Shown here one piece after another: positions 8,759-17,553 of a stretch of DNA of 64,000 bases. The stretch is from contig NZ_LCYG01000042.1 in NCBI RefSeq assembly GCF_001017175.1, positions 23,706 to 87,705 on the forward strand. The letters are read 5' to 3'. The notes beneath the pieces were generated by a model, which saw nothing but the letters and a program-made list of their open reading frames with translations, made no database searches and was not told the DNA's origin. A program made the position numbers and the translations under genes. This DNA is from Microvirga vignae. GTDB taxonomy: Bacteria > Pseudomonadota > Alphaproteobacteria > Rhizobiales > Beijerinckiaceae. How positions within the stretch are numbered: the stretch's first letter is position 1; every line of letters starts with the position of its first letter.

Positions 8759-10933
8759 CTATTCGGCGGCCACTTTCAGGTTCTCCTCCGACCACTCCAC
8801 CTCGCTATCGATGAAGAAGCGATCAAGCGCGCTTTCAAGCCGAGGCATGAGGATGCCGCGCTCAGTCGATAGCGCCGTCTTGAGAACCGGCAGATCGCCT
8901 GCCTCTGTCACGAGGCTCGGATCGAAGCCTGCCCTCTCGGCTGCGTGCGCCGCCAGGTCGCGCCAGGAGATCTCACCGATATTGGCCATGTGCCAGATCC
9001 CTGTTCCGCCGTCGATCAGCAGATCGAGGGACGTGTTCACGAGGTCGGGTACGTATGTCGGCGACACGACATCGACGCTGGCCTCGATGCCCTCCCCCTT
9101 GCTCAAGGTATTGAGGATCGACCAGACGAAATTGTAACGATCCCATGGACCAAAGAAGGCGCTCGTGCGAATGATGAGGGCTTTGTCGTGCGTGGCCAGA
9201 ACCCGCCGCTCGGCTTCCGCCTTGCTCGCGCCATAGACCGTGGTGGGATTGACCTCGTCACTCTCGACATAAGGTCTGTCGAGCGTTCCATCGAAGACGA
9301 GATCGGATGAGAAGGTCACGAGCGGGATGCCAAGATCCGCGCAAGCCTTCGCCAGGATCTCAGCCCCCACAGCATTCTCACGGAAGCAGGCTGCGGCATC
9401 GTCTTCAGCCTCCGACACGCGCACATAACCCGCGGTGTTGATGACGGCCCAAGGCCTGTGGCAGGCAAGAGCCTTCTTCACGCTCTTTGCATCTGCAATA
9501 TCCATGTCGTTGCGCGATAGCAGCACATGGTTGAGGCCGCGGAACTCGGCAAGCCGCGAAAAGGCACGCCCCAGAGTTCCGGTCGCGCCCGTAATCAGAA
9601 GCTGGCGCGGCTCGTCAGCCAGCCAGCAGGAGCGAGACTGCTTAGGGGGACGCTTGTAGAAGCGAATGTCGCGCTTCCACCATCCCGCACGGTCGAGAAC
9701 GGGATGATCATAGCTGCCGGCCTTCGCCAGCGCCTCGGCGGCATGGGCCAGAGCCGTACGCCGGGGTTCGGGAGCCCGCACATCGAAGGGGCCAGCCTCA
9801 TAGAAACCGTTGCGTCGCGTGAGAAGGCTGTTCCAGTCCACCGCGCCGAAGAGCGACCAGACGGTCACGGCGCGAATGTCAGCACCTTCGTCCCGCAAGG
9901 AGTTGACGTCGTTCCACACCTCGACGAGCCAGCGCAGTTGATCGTCGCGCGAGCTGCCATGGTGGGCTTCCGTCACCGCGATGGGGCGCTTGTAGCGCTC
10001 CCATACCTCGCGCAACCGGGCTGCCGGGCCGAGATCTTCAGACGGCAACGGCATACGCACCGCTTCCGCATCCGCATATTGGTGGCGCCCATTGCCTCCC
10101 CAATGGTGCTCAGGGTAGCGCTTCATGTTCTCGTCAAGGTAGCGCTCGCTCGTAAGGTAGTGATTGATGCCAATGATGTCGGGCGCAGCATCGCCTTCGA
10201 GGAGGAGTTCGAGATCAGCTTCGCTGACGCCATGCTCGATGAAGATCGGCCACCAGGGGTGATCCCGATCCACCATGCCGCACAGGAGATCGAAGCTCAG
10301 GAAACGGCGCTGGTTCTCATGCTCGGCCTGATAGGCCAGCAAGGGAGTCGAGAAGGTCTTGCCCATGTCGTCCGTCTGCACAAGCTGTGCATCCGGCCGA
10401 ACCTTGCGAATGGCACGCATGGACAGAACAGTGGCCTTGCATTCGTTCACGAGGATCCTGAGGAAAGCCTCATAACTCGTACCGTGCGGATACCAGTGGC
10501 CATAGAGCCCGGAGAAGCGCGCCGTGGTGAGCGGCTCGTTGACGGGTGTGTAGAGATCAAGATGCGGGTAGCGCTCGGCCACATTGGCAGCATGACGCGC
10601 CAGAAGCTCCGGCCAAACGGGATCGAGCATATGCGTGTAGCTCGGGCCGCTGCCATGATGGCACAGACCCGCGATAGCGCGGATCCCGAGCTTCTGAAGC
10701 CGGTCCAGTCGCTCGTCGTGCCACGTGAAATCCGTGCGGTCCGGGCTCTCGGGAGAGATCGTCTCCCAGAGAACCGGGTGTCGCAGCGTGCGGATTCCAA
10801 GTTCAGCAATACGATCGAGATCCTCGATGCGATTGGTGTACCCAGTCTCCAGGCCTTGGTCGCGGTAATCGTCGCCAACACGCGCAACGGTACATTCGAT
10901 TCCGCCCCAAAGCTCCAGGGATCGCTTCATCAT
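8759..10933 (-). CDS. GH1-like glycosidase fused to RmlD-type sugar-nucleotide reductase
   Basis: A 724-residue two-domain protein. Residues 1 to about 435 form a family 1 (clan A) glycosidase barrel. The acid/base Glu is in VNEPLTT (residue 133) and the nucleophile is in AVTEAHHG (residue 322). Residues about 443-724 form an extended short-chain reductase of the dTDP-4-dehydrorhamnose reductase type, with the dinucleotide site LLITGATGTLGRAF, the serine-containing TFSSDLVFDG and the catalytic YGASK. No signal peptide is present, so both activities should be cytoplasmic. The ribosome binding site GGAG suits the first or second of two adjacent ATGs. It is third in an operon after a glycosyltransferase and UDP-galactopyranose mutase. 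Both sets of catalytic residues look intact; the biological substrate is unknown. Confidence 0.85.
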   Translation of the reverse strand: MMKRSLELWGGIECTVARVGDDYRDQGLETGYTNRIEDLDRIAELGIRTLRHPVLWETISPESPDRTDFTWHDERLDRLQKLGIRAIAGLCHHGSGPSYTHMLDPVWPELLARHAANVAERYPHLDLYTPVNEPLTTARFSGLYGHWYPHGTSYEAFLRILVNECKATVLSMRAIRKVRPDAQLVQTDDMGKTFSTPLLAYQAEHENQRRFLSFDLLCGMVDRDHPWWPIFIEHGVSEADLELLLEGDAAPDIIGINHYLTSERYLDENMKRYPEHHWGGNGRHQYADAEAVRMPLPSEDLGPAARLREVWERYKRPIAVTEAHHGSSRDDQLRWLVEVWNDVNSLRDEGADIRAVTVWSLFGAVDWNSLLTRRNGFYEAGPFDVRAPEPRRTALAHAAEALAKAGSYDHPVLDRAGWWKRDIRFYKRPPKQSRSCWLADEPRQLLITGATGTLGRAFSRLAEFRGLNHVLLSRNDMDIADAKSVKKALACHRPWAVINTAGYVRVSEAEDDAAACFRENAVGAEILAKACADLGIPLVTFSSDLVFDGTLDRPYVESDEVNPTTVYGASKAEAERRVLATHDKALIIRTSAFFGPWDRYNFVWSILNTLSKGEGIEASVDVVSPTYVPDLVNTSLDLLIDGGTGIWHMANIGEISWRDLAAHAAERAGFDPSLVTEAGDLPVLKTALSTERGILMPRLESALDRFFIDSEVEWSEENLKVAAE

Positions 10934-11007
10934 TCAGCTCCGAGCTAACTTTTTACCGAACGTTCAAAAACTATGCTCAGAGCAATTTGTTCGATGAATC
11001 ATATCCG

Positions 11008-12162
11008 TCATGACATCATTGCAGCCGATGACGGCATGGCCTTGACGCTCGACGTATCCGCACCAACCGGGAGAGCTTCGTTGATGCGCCGGAAGGTGGC
11101 GAGCGCTTGGCCGACGATCTGGTCCATGTTGTAGTAGCGATAGGTCGCCAAGCGGCCGACGAACCATACATCGGGAGTTGCCAAAGCCAAGCGCTCATAC
11201 TTCTTGAAGAGTTCCTGGTTCTCAGGCTTCGGAATCGGATAGTAGGGGTCGCCTTCAGCAGACGGATACTCGTAGGTCAGAGCAGTCTTTGCATGCTCCT
11301 GGCCCGTGAGATGTTTGTATTCCGTCACGCGGGTGTAATCGTGCGTCTGTGGATAGTTCACCACGCCCACGGACTGATGCCACAGCTTGTTAAGGGTGAC
11401 ATGTTCGAAACGGAGCGAACGATAGGGCAGCTTCCCGAACTGGTAATTGAAATACTCGTCGATGGGACCGGTATAGATGACGCGGCGATGCGGCACGATG
11501 TGCCTGATGTCTTCATAATCCGTCTGCGTCATGATGTGGATGTTCGGGTTGCTCACCATCTTCTCGAACATCCGAGTGTAGCCGTGTTTCGGCATGAACT
11601 GGAATTCGTCCGTGAAGTAGCGGTCATCCCGGTTCGTGCGGGTCGGCACGCGCGAGGTCACCGACTTGTCGAGTTCCGACGGGTCGAGGCCCCATTGCTT
11701 GCGGGTATAGCCGCGGAAGAACTTCTCGTAGAGTTCGCGCCCCACTGTCGAGACCACCACATCCTCTGACGTCCTGATTTCACCGATCTTCTCGGCGCGT
11801 TCGGCGAACCAATCCTGCAGCTGCTCGGAGGTGAGATTGAGACCATAGAGCTTGTTGACGGTGTCGAGATTGATCGGAATCGGCACCTGCATGCCGTCCA
11901 CTTCGGCCAACACCCGGTGCTCGTAGAAACGCCACTCGGTGAAGCGCGAAAGATAGTCGAAGATCTGCTTCGAATTGGTGTGGAAGATGTGAGGGCCGTA
12001 CTGGTGGATCAGGAGCCCATTGTCATCGTAACGATCATAAGCATTTCCGCCAATATGGTTGCGGCGGTCGATGAGAAGGGCGCGTTCATTTCGCTCGGTT
12101 GCAAGACGCTCGGCCAGAACACTACCGGCAAAACCGGCGCCGACAATAAGCCAATCATACAT
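11008..12162 (-). CDS. glf: UDP-galactopyranose mutase
   Basis: A 384-residue flavoenzyme that interconverts UDP-galactopyranose and UDP-galactofuranose, supplying Galf for surface glycans. The FAD-binding motif VGAGFAGSVLAERLA is at the N-terminus, followed by RNHIGGNAYD and HQYGPHIFHT, all hallmarks of Glf. The C-terminal VGRLATYRYYNMDQIVGQAL carries the conserved Arg, Tyr and Asp-Gln that bind FAD and substrate. The length is the usual one. Only 5 bp separate it from the upstream glycosyltransferase gene and 74 bp from the downstream GH1/RmlD gene, consistent with one transcript. Confidence 0.95.
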   Translation of the reverse strand: MYDWLIVGAGFAGSVLAERLATERNERALLIDRRNHIGGNAYDRYDDNGLLIHQYGPHIFHTNSKQIFDYLSRFTEWRFYEHRVLAEVDGMQVPIPINLDTVNKLYGLNLTSEQLQDWFAERAEKIGEIRTSEDVVVSTVGRELYEKFFRGYTRKQWGLDPSELDKSVTSRVPTRTNRDDRYFTDEFQFMPKHGYTRMFEKMVSNPNIHIMTQTDYEDIRHIVPHRRVIYTGPIDEYFNYQFGKLPYRSLRFEHVTLNKLWHQSVGVVNYPQTHDYTRVTEYKHLTGQEHAKTALTYEYPSAEGDPYYPIPKPENQELFKKYERLALATPDVWFVGRLATYRYYNMDQIVGQALATFRRINEALPVGADTSSVKAMPSSAAMMS

Positions 12163-12167
12163 TCAAA

Positions 12168-13388
12168 TTACTCCGCAGGCGTGGTGGCATAGATGGGAAG
12201 GGAGGCAGCGGCAGGACGGTCCGCCGTCGTTTCGCCTGTGGTGTCGAGCATAAGTTTGTGCATGGAGGCCCACGTCTTGTCCCATGACCCCTGAGCGAGA
12301 TGCCGGTCGACCTTGGCAAGCCAAGCCTCTTTCGGTCGGCCTAAGATGGTTTCGACCTTGGCGACCACCTCCTCCGCATCGCGTGCGATCTCGACGAGAC
12401 CCTTTTCGCCATAGGGCTTCACCACATCCGTGATGGGCGTCGAGACCACCGGCACGCCGGCGGCGAGGAATTCGGGGGTCTTGGTCGGGCTGATGAATTT
12501 TGTCGCTTCGTTGAGCGCGAAGTTCATGAAGCCGACATCCCAGCCCGAGAGATAATGCGGCAGCTCGTTGTAGGGCTTACCGCCGAGCCAATGAATGTTG
12601 GAGCGCTGCGGCAGGGTAGCGGGATCGATCTTCACAACCGGACCGATCATGATGAACTGCCAATCGGGGCGACGGTCCGCAACCTCGGCCAGAAGGTCGA
12701 TGTCCATACGCTCGTCGACCACGCCGAAGAACCCAAGGCGCGGATGCGGGATATGCGCCTGATCCTCTGGCTCCTGATGGATCGAACGCGCCTGCGAGAA
12801 ATGGTTGAAGTCGATGGAGGACGGAAAACCGTGGACGCTCCGATGGCGGTTCTTCTTGGCTTCATAAAGACTCATGCCGCCGGTGAACACGAGATCACAG
12901 CGCGAAAAGAGGGCGCCCTCGAGATCGAGCAATTGCTGCGACGCACCACGAAAGAGCGACAGTTCGTCCATATTGTCATAGATGCACAGATCACACTCGA
13001 AATCGCTGGTGAAAGCCATGGCCATCGGCGTGTAATACCAGAATACGCGCGAGCCATTGGACTCCCGTCCGATCAAGCCCTCTATCAGATCGTGCTGCTC
13101 GGCGATGATGTCCTCTTGTGAGAGGCCTTCCGGCAGCATCGGCACGGCGATGGTGACGCCCTGCGGGCGAGTGCTCACGTCCATATGCGGCTTGATGCCG
13201 GCCTTGAACATGGGTTCTTCAAGAATCAGGACATCGTAATGCTTGGTGGCGCGGCTAAGCAGATGCTGCGGACGCTGCCAGACGAAATCCCATCGAAGGT
13301 GCGAGAAACAGACGAGGAGAGGCTTTTCGGAACTGGCCTGATAAGGCGAACGGAGGGCATGCGGCTGCGTCATCAAACGCTCATGCAT
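12168..13388 (-). CDS. Glycosyltransferase, GT-B fold (family 1/4 type)
   Basis: A 406-residue soluble glycosyltransferase, probably using a nucleotide sugar to extend a glycan at the cytoplasmic face. It starts LLVCFSHLRWDFVWQRPQHL, the typical opening of a group of bacterial GTs that sit with Glf. The C-terminal half has the donor-site pattern SPTKTPEFLAAGVPVVSTPI, where a Pro-Glu stands in for the EX7E-like region. It is the first gene of the minus-strand operon with glf and the GH1/RmlD chimera. That neighbourhood suggests that it transfers Gal or Galf. An internal Met at residue 6 is an alternative start. Acceptor and donor are inferred only. Confidence 0.85.
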   Translation of the reverse strand: MHERLMTQPHALRSPYQASSEKPLLVCFSHLRWDFVWQRPQHLLSRATKHYDVLILEEPMFKAGIKPHMDVSTRPQGVTIAVPMLPEGLSQEDIIAEQHDLIEGLIGRESNGSRVFWYYTPMAMAFTSDFECDLCIYDNMDELSLFRGASQQLLDLEGALFSRCDLVFTGGMSLYEAKKNRHRSVHGFPSSIDFNHFSQARSIHQEPEDQAHIPHPRLGFFGVVDERMDIDLLAEVADRRPDWQFIMIGPVVKIDPATLPQRSNIHWLGGKPYNELPHYLSGWDVGFMNFALNEATKFISPTKTPEFLAAGVPVVSTPITDVVKPYGEKGLVEIARDAEEVVAKVETILGRPKEAWLAKVDRHLAQGSWDKTWASMHKLMLDTTGETTADRPAAASLPIYATTPAE

Positions 13389-13582
13389 AGCGCGATCCTC
13401 AAACTACAGATGTGTGTCACGGTCGGACGGAAAATCACAGTCCGGGGCGAATGAAAGCTATGACTTTAGTGAAGCGCACCGGAGAAGGGTCACGGGCGCA
13501 ATCGTTTATCCAACGCAATGGGTGCTATTTGGTTCCAACTGCATTCATGTTCGTGAACGACTATTCATGATGATCGTTCGTA

Positions 13583-13894
13583 TCACTTCTTCTCCAGCAT
13601 CAGGGTTCCTTGCTTTTGGATGAAGGTCTTTGCCTTTTCAGCAACCATGGCGAGGATCCACGGTAGCTGCACTTCCACGCGCACCTGTTCTTCCATCACC
13701 TGGACATTGCCGTTCACGTTCTGCCCCATGGCTCCGACACGGAAGTCCATGCGGTCTCCGGCCCAGCTTTCATCGATGGACGCAATCTTGTCGCCGAACT
13801 GCGACTTGAGGCTGCTCATTCCGCCCTGCAGCCTGCGCAAAGCCTCGGCCTTGCCAAGGTTATGAGGGATTGAAACGACGAGAGGTTTAGACAT
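13583..13894 (-). CDS. Polyhydroxyalkanoic-acid-system family protein (PF09650 type)
   Basis: A 103-residue soluble protein. It matches my recollection of the small PHA_gran_rgn family: N-terminal VSIPHNLGKAEALRRLQGG, a central DESWAGDRMDFRVGAMGQ and a C-terminal charged helix. The family was named for association with polyhydroxyalkanoate granule genes, but it occurs widely without them and its biochemical role is not settled. No PHA synthase or phasin is nearby here. It appears to be transcribed alone. Confidence 0.75.
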   Translation of the reverse strand: MSKPLVVSIPHNLGKAEALRRLQGGMSSLKSQFGDKIASIDESWAGDRMDFRVGAMGQNVNGNVQVMEEQVRVEVQLPWILAMVAEKAKTFIQKQGTLMLEKK

Positions 13895-13950
13895 GGCGCT
13901 ACTCCGCTTGTTGAGACAACAAGCGGGGCGACACGGCTCAGGTTCCGCCG

Positions 13951-14256
13951 TTAGAGCATTTCGACCTTGATGGCGCGGATGACGATAGTTTCCTGCTGGA
14001 AGCGGCGCTCAAGCTCGGCGCGGTAGTTTTCCCACCAGGCGTGATCGAGTTCGCGTGCCATCACTTCGAACACGACAATATCATCATGGGAGGTATGACC
14101 ACCCTCTTTCCAAACGCCTTCGGCTGGCGCGCGGGTAAAACTGGTGATGCCGCCGAACCGCTCCGACAATTCGGAGCGAACACGCCCGTAAGCCTTTCCA
14201 TCGAAGCGGCGGCCTGCATTGTCGGCCATCGGCAGAAGGATCTGCACCAGATGCAT
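13951..14256 (-). CDS. Conserved hypothetical protein, about 101 residues
   Basis: I prefer the ATG at 14256, giving MHLVQILLPMADN, over the in-frame Met 10 codons upstream, because homologues that I recall begin with this strand. The protein is small, soluble, mixed alpha/beta and rich in charged residues (FEVMARELDHAWWENYRAEL). No catalytic motif is visible. It resembles short uncharacterised rhizobial proteins of ferredoxin-like fold, but I cannot name a family. It lies between two other small minus-strand genes with gaps of 56 and 102 bp. Confidence 0.65.
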   Translation of the reverse strand: MHLVQILLPMADNAGRRFDGKAYGRVRSELSERFGGITSFTRAPAEGVWKEGGHTSHDDIVVFEVMARELDHAWWENYRAELERRFQQETIVIRAIKVEML

Positions 14257-14358
14257 CGCCTTTATCCTGCGGCATGAAGCAACCACAGGACTTCTACGAA
14301 GCCCTGTGCGATGCAGCAGGAAATAGTTCAGGAAAGAAGAAAGGCGAGCCCTGAAAGA

Positions 14359-14715
14359 TCAGGCAAGAAGAGCAGCAAAAAGATCCTGATCCGTTTCAGG
14401 CCAATCCTCATCGACCCGGTAGCGGCTCGACGGTTTCGAGACACGCCACGGGTGGCGTGTCGAAGCCTGGAACGCCTCGGACGGGCGCAGGCGGCGGGCC
14501 GTGCCGTCGGAGAGCACCTCGTCGATCACGACGAAGCCGAAGATGTTGAGCTTCGTCGCCATATCCTTGGTTGCTCGGTCATCCGCCGAAACCGGCAACG
14601 AGCCTGCGGCATAAACCGCATCCATGAGGCTCTTCTGATCACGGCGCGGATTGGCCAACGAGCGCATGCCCGGAAAGCGGATAACGTTCGTCGGCTGAGA
14701 CGATCTCGATTCCAT
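14359..14715 (-). CDS. Hypothetical protein, 118 residues
   Basis: A soluble protein starting MESRSSQPTNVIRFPGMRSL. The NVIRFP-like opening is frequent in small rhizobial proteins. The middle (ATKLNIFGFVVIDEVLSDGT) looks like a compact beta-rich unit and the C-terminus ends acidic (DWPETDQDLFAALLA). I do not recognise the family and see no membrane segment or signal peptide. It lies between the 13951-14256 gene and rlpA on the same strand. Confidence 0.55.
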   Translation of the reverse strand: MESRSSQPTNVIRFPGMRSLANPRRDQKSLMDAVYAAGSLPVSADDRATKDMATKLNIFGFVVIDEVLSDGTARRLRPSEAFQASTRHPWRVSKPSSRYRVDEDWPETDQDLFAALLA

Positions 14716-14795
14716 GTAAGCAACCCTTGGTCCCGAATCGGGCCAAGAATCGCCGCAAGGGATTAAGAAGCGCCTAACTCCATCGAGGTAGGCCC

Positions 14796-15209
14796 CTAGT
14801 TGAGCCTGTGCAGGGAAACATAGCCGGTGCCGGTGGCGGTCAGACCCAAGGCCTGGGCCGGTCCCTTGGCCAGATCGATGATGCGTCTGTGAGCGAAAGG
14901 CCCTCGATCATTGACGCGGACGACGACCGAGCGGCCGTTCGATTCGTTCACGACCCTAAGCCTCGTGCCGAAGGGCAGATAACGGTGGGCGGCCGTCATA
15001 TCGTAGGAGTTGAACCGCTCTCCGCTGGCGGTCTTGCGGCCATGAAAGCCGGGGCCGTACCAGGAGGCGGTGCCCCTCTGAAATTCCTGACCCAGGCTGG
15101 CTTGCGAGATGGATCCCGTGGTTGTGGGATCATTGGAAGCAGTCGTATTGCATGCGGCAACGAATAGAAGTGGCACCATTGCTGACACGCGGGTGAGGAT
15201 GTTCTTCAA
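14796..15209 (-). CDS. rlpA: RlpA-family septal ring lipoprotein (lytic transglycosylase-like)
   Basis: A 137-residue lipoprotein with lipobox VAAC at residues 17-20. It consists almost entirely of a double-psi beta-barrel: GTASWYGPGFHGRKTASGE, then LPFGTRLRVVNESNGR and VVRVNDRGPFAHRRIIDL. The conserved catalytic-like residues of RlpA (Glu in TASGE, Asp-Arg-Gly in NDRGP, His) are present. RlpA proteins cleave or bind denuded glycan strands at the septum. There is no SPOR domain, which matches the short alphaproteobacterial form. Confidence 0.88.
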   Translation of the reverse strand: MKNILTRVSAMVPLLFVAACNTTASNDPTTTGSISQASLGQEFQRGTASWYGPGFHGRKTASGERFNSYDMTAAHRYLPFGTRLRVVNESNGRSVVVRVNDRGPFAHRRIIDLAKGPAQALGLTATGTGYVSLHRLN

Positions 15210-15509
15210 AAATAGTCTCCCCTTCCGTTTTAATTGGAAGTGAAGCTCAACTTTAAAAAGGCAAGAATAAGGCGCTTCGATTTTCGCCTTGCATGCTCAT
15301 ACTTTTGAGCCAGTGGATTAATTGGATCTATAGCCTGTGATGGGTGCAACTCAGCCAGAAATAGCCTGGATACAGTTTCATTCTCCTTGAGCAATTCTCG
15401 AATTTCTACCTCTTTTGGAGCTTTGCCTCTGGTTGCCGAACTCGGCTGTTCTAATTGAGTTGGATTACGGGTTTTTCCTGTAACCAGCAGCACCGAGGGT
15501 TGCCGATCC
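15210..15509. other. AT-richer spacer upstream of rlpA, no convincing gene
   Basis: Three hundred bases between rlpA and the desaturase fragment. Base composition is visibly lower in GC than on either side (for example near 15235-15330 and 15355-15450). A minus-strand open frame crosses it, but it runs antisense over the desaturase fragment and has no recognisable domain. The stretch probably holds the rlpA promoter and may mark a past insertion or deletion. Confidence 0.4.
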
Positions 15510-15708
15510 ATGCCGAATGCCTTGCACCCGCCGCGTGTGGCCATCGTCGGCGCAGGCCCCGGCGGCCTCGCCTCGGCCATGCGGCTGGCACGCGAAGGCA
15601 TTTCCGTCACAGTCTTCAAAAGCGAAACGGCCTTGGGCGGTCGTACGCGAACGATTCATGCACCCGGTGGCTACAAATTCGATATTGGGCCCCACGTTCT
15701 TCCTCTAT
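15510..15708 (+). pseudogene. 5' fragment of a phytoene/diapophytoene desaturase-like gene (crtI/crtN)
   Basis: Opens with a clear FAD dinucleotide motif, VAIVGAGPGGLASAMRLARE, then LGGRTRTI and YKFDIGP, as in carotenoid desaturases. The family's next block, TFFLYP, is present but one frame over: a one-base insertion in the GGGCCCC run near 15687-15693 shifts it. Homology stops right after it, so only about 65 of some 500 residues remain. The downstream sequence belongs to a different gene remnant. This is a truncated, frameshifted relic and cannot make an enzyme. Confidence 0.75.
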
Positions 15709-15895
15709 CCGCTGGGCTGCCCTGCTTTCGTTTGCGACACGCGCCATGGTGACAATCGCAGCGCGCGAAAGTCCCCTCTCCATTCTTCTGCCCATCACCA
15801 TCCTCACAGGCCTTGCAATCCAATGGAGCGTTCTCCTGCGGATCGGAGGAGCACGTCGGACGGGATGGATGGGCAGGCTCTTTCCGGTGGGATGA
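15700..15895 (+). pseudogene. 3' fragment of a membrane glycosyltransferase (CrtQ/HpnB-like GT2)
   Basis: The frame ending at 15895 encodes a hydrophobic tail (SILLPITILTGLAIQWSVLL) followed by a basic GWMGRLFPVG end. This matches the C-termini of membrane-associated family 2 glycosyltransferases found with carotenoid and hopanoid genes (typically ..WRGR.YP). The catalytic part is missing and the fragment is joined directly to the desaturase 5' fragment, as expected from a deletion spanning both genes. The family call rests on a short C-terminal pattern and is tentative. Confidence 0.45.
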
Positions 15896-15896
15896 C

Positions 15897-17553
15897 GTGA
15901 TCGACAGACCGAGGATAGAAGCAACGAAAACACCGAAGGACGAGAGCTTTCCCGTCGCGTCTCTCGCGCTATCGCCGGAGCATCGGGGAGCCATTCTTGC
16001 CTTCTACGCTTTCGTGCGTGTGGCCGACGACATTGCCGATGCGCCGAACATCAGCGCCGCCGAGAAGCTCACCCGCCTGGAGGCTCTCGAGCAGGCGCTC
16101 GTCATAGGCGATCCGAGCGTTCCTGAAGCCGCACGCCTCTATCGGATTGCCAGGGAGCACAAGAGCGGCATCGTCCAAGCCCGTGACATGCTGCGCGCCT
16201 TCCGGCAGGACGCCATCAAGACCCGCTATAATGACTGGACGGCTCTGATCGATTACTGCCGCCTCTCCGCCAATCCAGCGGGACGTTTTCTGCTGCAGCT
16301 CCATCAGGAATGTGCCTCGGCGCAAGCCCCTGCTGATGCCCTGTGCACCGCGCTGCAAATTCTCAATCACCTGCAGGATTGCCGCCAGGACTACGAGCAG
16401 TTGGGACGCATCTACATTCCCCTTCAGTGGATGATGTCCACAGGCGGCGAGGGAGCCTTCTTCTCCACTCTACAATCGACAGCGCGCCGCACCGTGATCG
16501 ACACCATGCTCCACCGTGTCGATGAGCTGATCGACCGAGCGCGTATCCTGCCCGAGCGGCTGCAGAACAAGCGGCTGCGAGCGCAAAGCATCGCGACCAT
16601 TGCCCTCGCAGACCGCTTGAGCCAGCTCCTGCGTCGCAGCGACCCGGTTGTCGAGCGTGTCGAGGTCAGCAAAGCAGATGCAGCCTGCGCCTTCCTGACC
16701 GGACTGGGAGGTCTCATCCGCAAGCCTGTCAACGGCGATGCACGCATCACCGCGGCGGTGCGCCGCTCGGGCTCATCCTTCCGGCTGGGCATGCAGAGCC
16801 TGAGTCATGAGCGCCGCCGGGCCATTCACGCGGTCTATGCCTTCTGCCGCGCTGTGGACGACATCGCTGATGGTGCGGCCCCTGCCTTCGAAAAAATCCG
16901 AGCTTTGCGGGAATGGCGCCGGGAGATCGACCGACTGCATCGCGCACCGGAAACCCCCATTGGGCGCGAGCTCGCCCGCGCATCGAGCCTGTTCAAGTTG
17001 CCGATCGAGGGATGCCATTCTCTCCTGGATGGCATGGAAATCGACAGTGCCGAGCGGGTGCGCCTTGCCAGTGATTACGATCTCCAGCTCTATGGACGGC
17101 GCGTGGCAGGTTCTGTCAGCACCCTCTCGATGCATATCTTCGGTGCGCCGAAAGCCCGCGCCTTCGCTTGATCTCGGACACACCCTGCAGCTCGTGAACA
17201 TTCGGCGGGATGTGGATGAGGATGCTGCGCGAGAGCGGGTTTATGTTCCGCTCTCGCGTCTTGCCCAACTCGGCCTGAAGGATGCGCCGGCTGCCGTCCT
17301 CGTCGCCGATCCACGCTTCGCCCGTGTGTGCGAAACTTTGGCCGAAGAGGCTCGTGCAGGCTTTGCCTCCGCGGACGAAGCCTTGACGCGCCTTGATCGG
17401 GCGCCCCTCAAGCCTGCGATCCTGATGATGGAGAATTACCGTCGCGTTCTCGAACGGCTCACCGCCCGCGGCTGGGGCGTACGCCAAGGGAAACTCCAGC
17501 TGAGGACAGCAGACAAACTGCGTCTCCTCTCCCGTGCTATGAGGCCCGCATGA
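15897..17553 (+). pseudogene. hpnC and hpnD fused in one frame, with a frameshift inside the hpnD part
   Basis: The GTG at 15897 gives an HpnC start leading to DESFPVASLALSPEHRGAILAFY. Both HpnC aspartate motifs are visible (RVADDIADAP; NHLQDCRQDYE). Near residue 265 the frame runs without stop into an HpnD copy (SGSSFRLGMQSLSHERRRAI, FCRAVDDIADG). HpnC and HpnD normally are separate proteins that convert farnesyl diphosphate to presqualene diphosphate and then hydroxysqualene. At about 17165 the frame hits TGA. HpnD homology resumes in the +2-shifted frame (DLGHTLQLVNIRRDVDEDA) to 17553, so a net 2-nt deletion or 1-nt insertion is inferred. The stop overlaps the hpnE start (ATGA). Without frame correction the HpnD half lacks its second Asp motif. 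Confidence 0.75.

Noticed and set aside
9527..10948. A 473-codon plus-strand open frame
   Set aside because: Antisense to the GH1/RmlD chimera. No start signal and no recognisable domain.
15230..15619. A 129-codon minus-strand open frame next to rlpA
   Set aside because: Its N-terminal third is antisense to the desaturase fragment. The remainder has no family resemblance, although it covers the AT-rich spacer, so I described the spacer instead.
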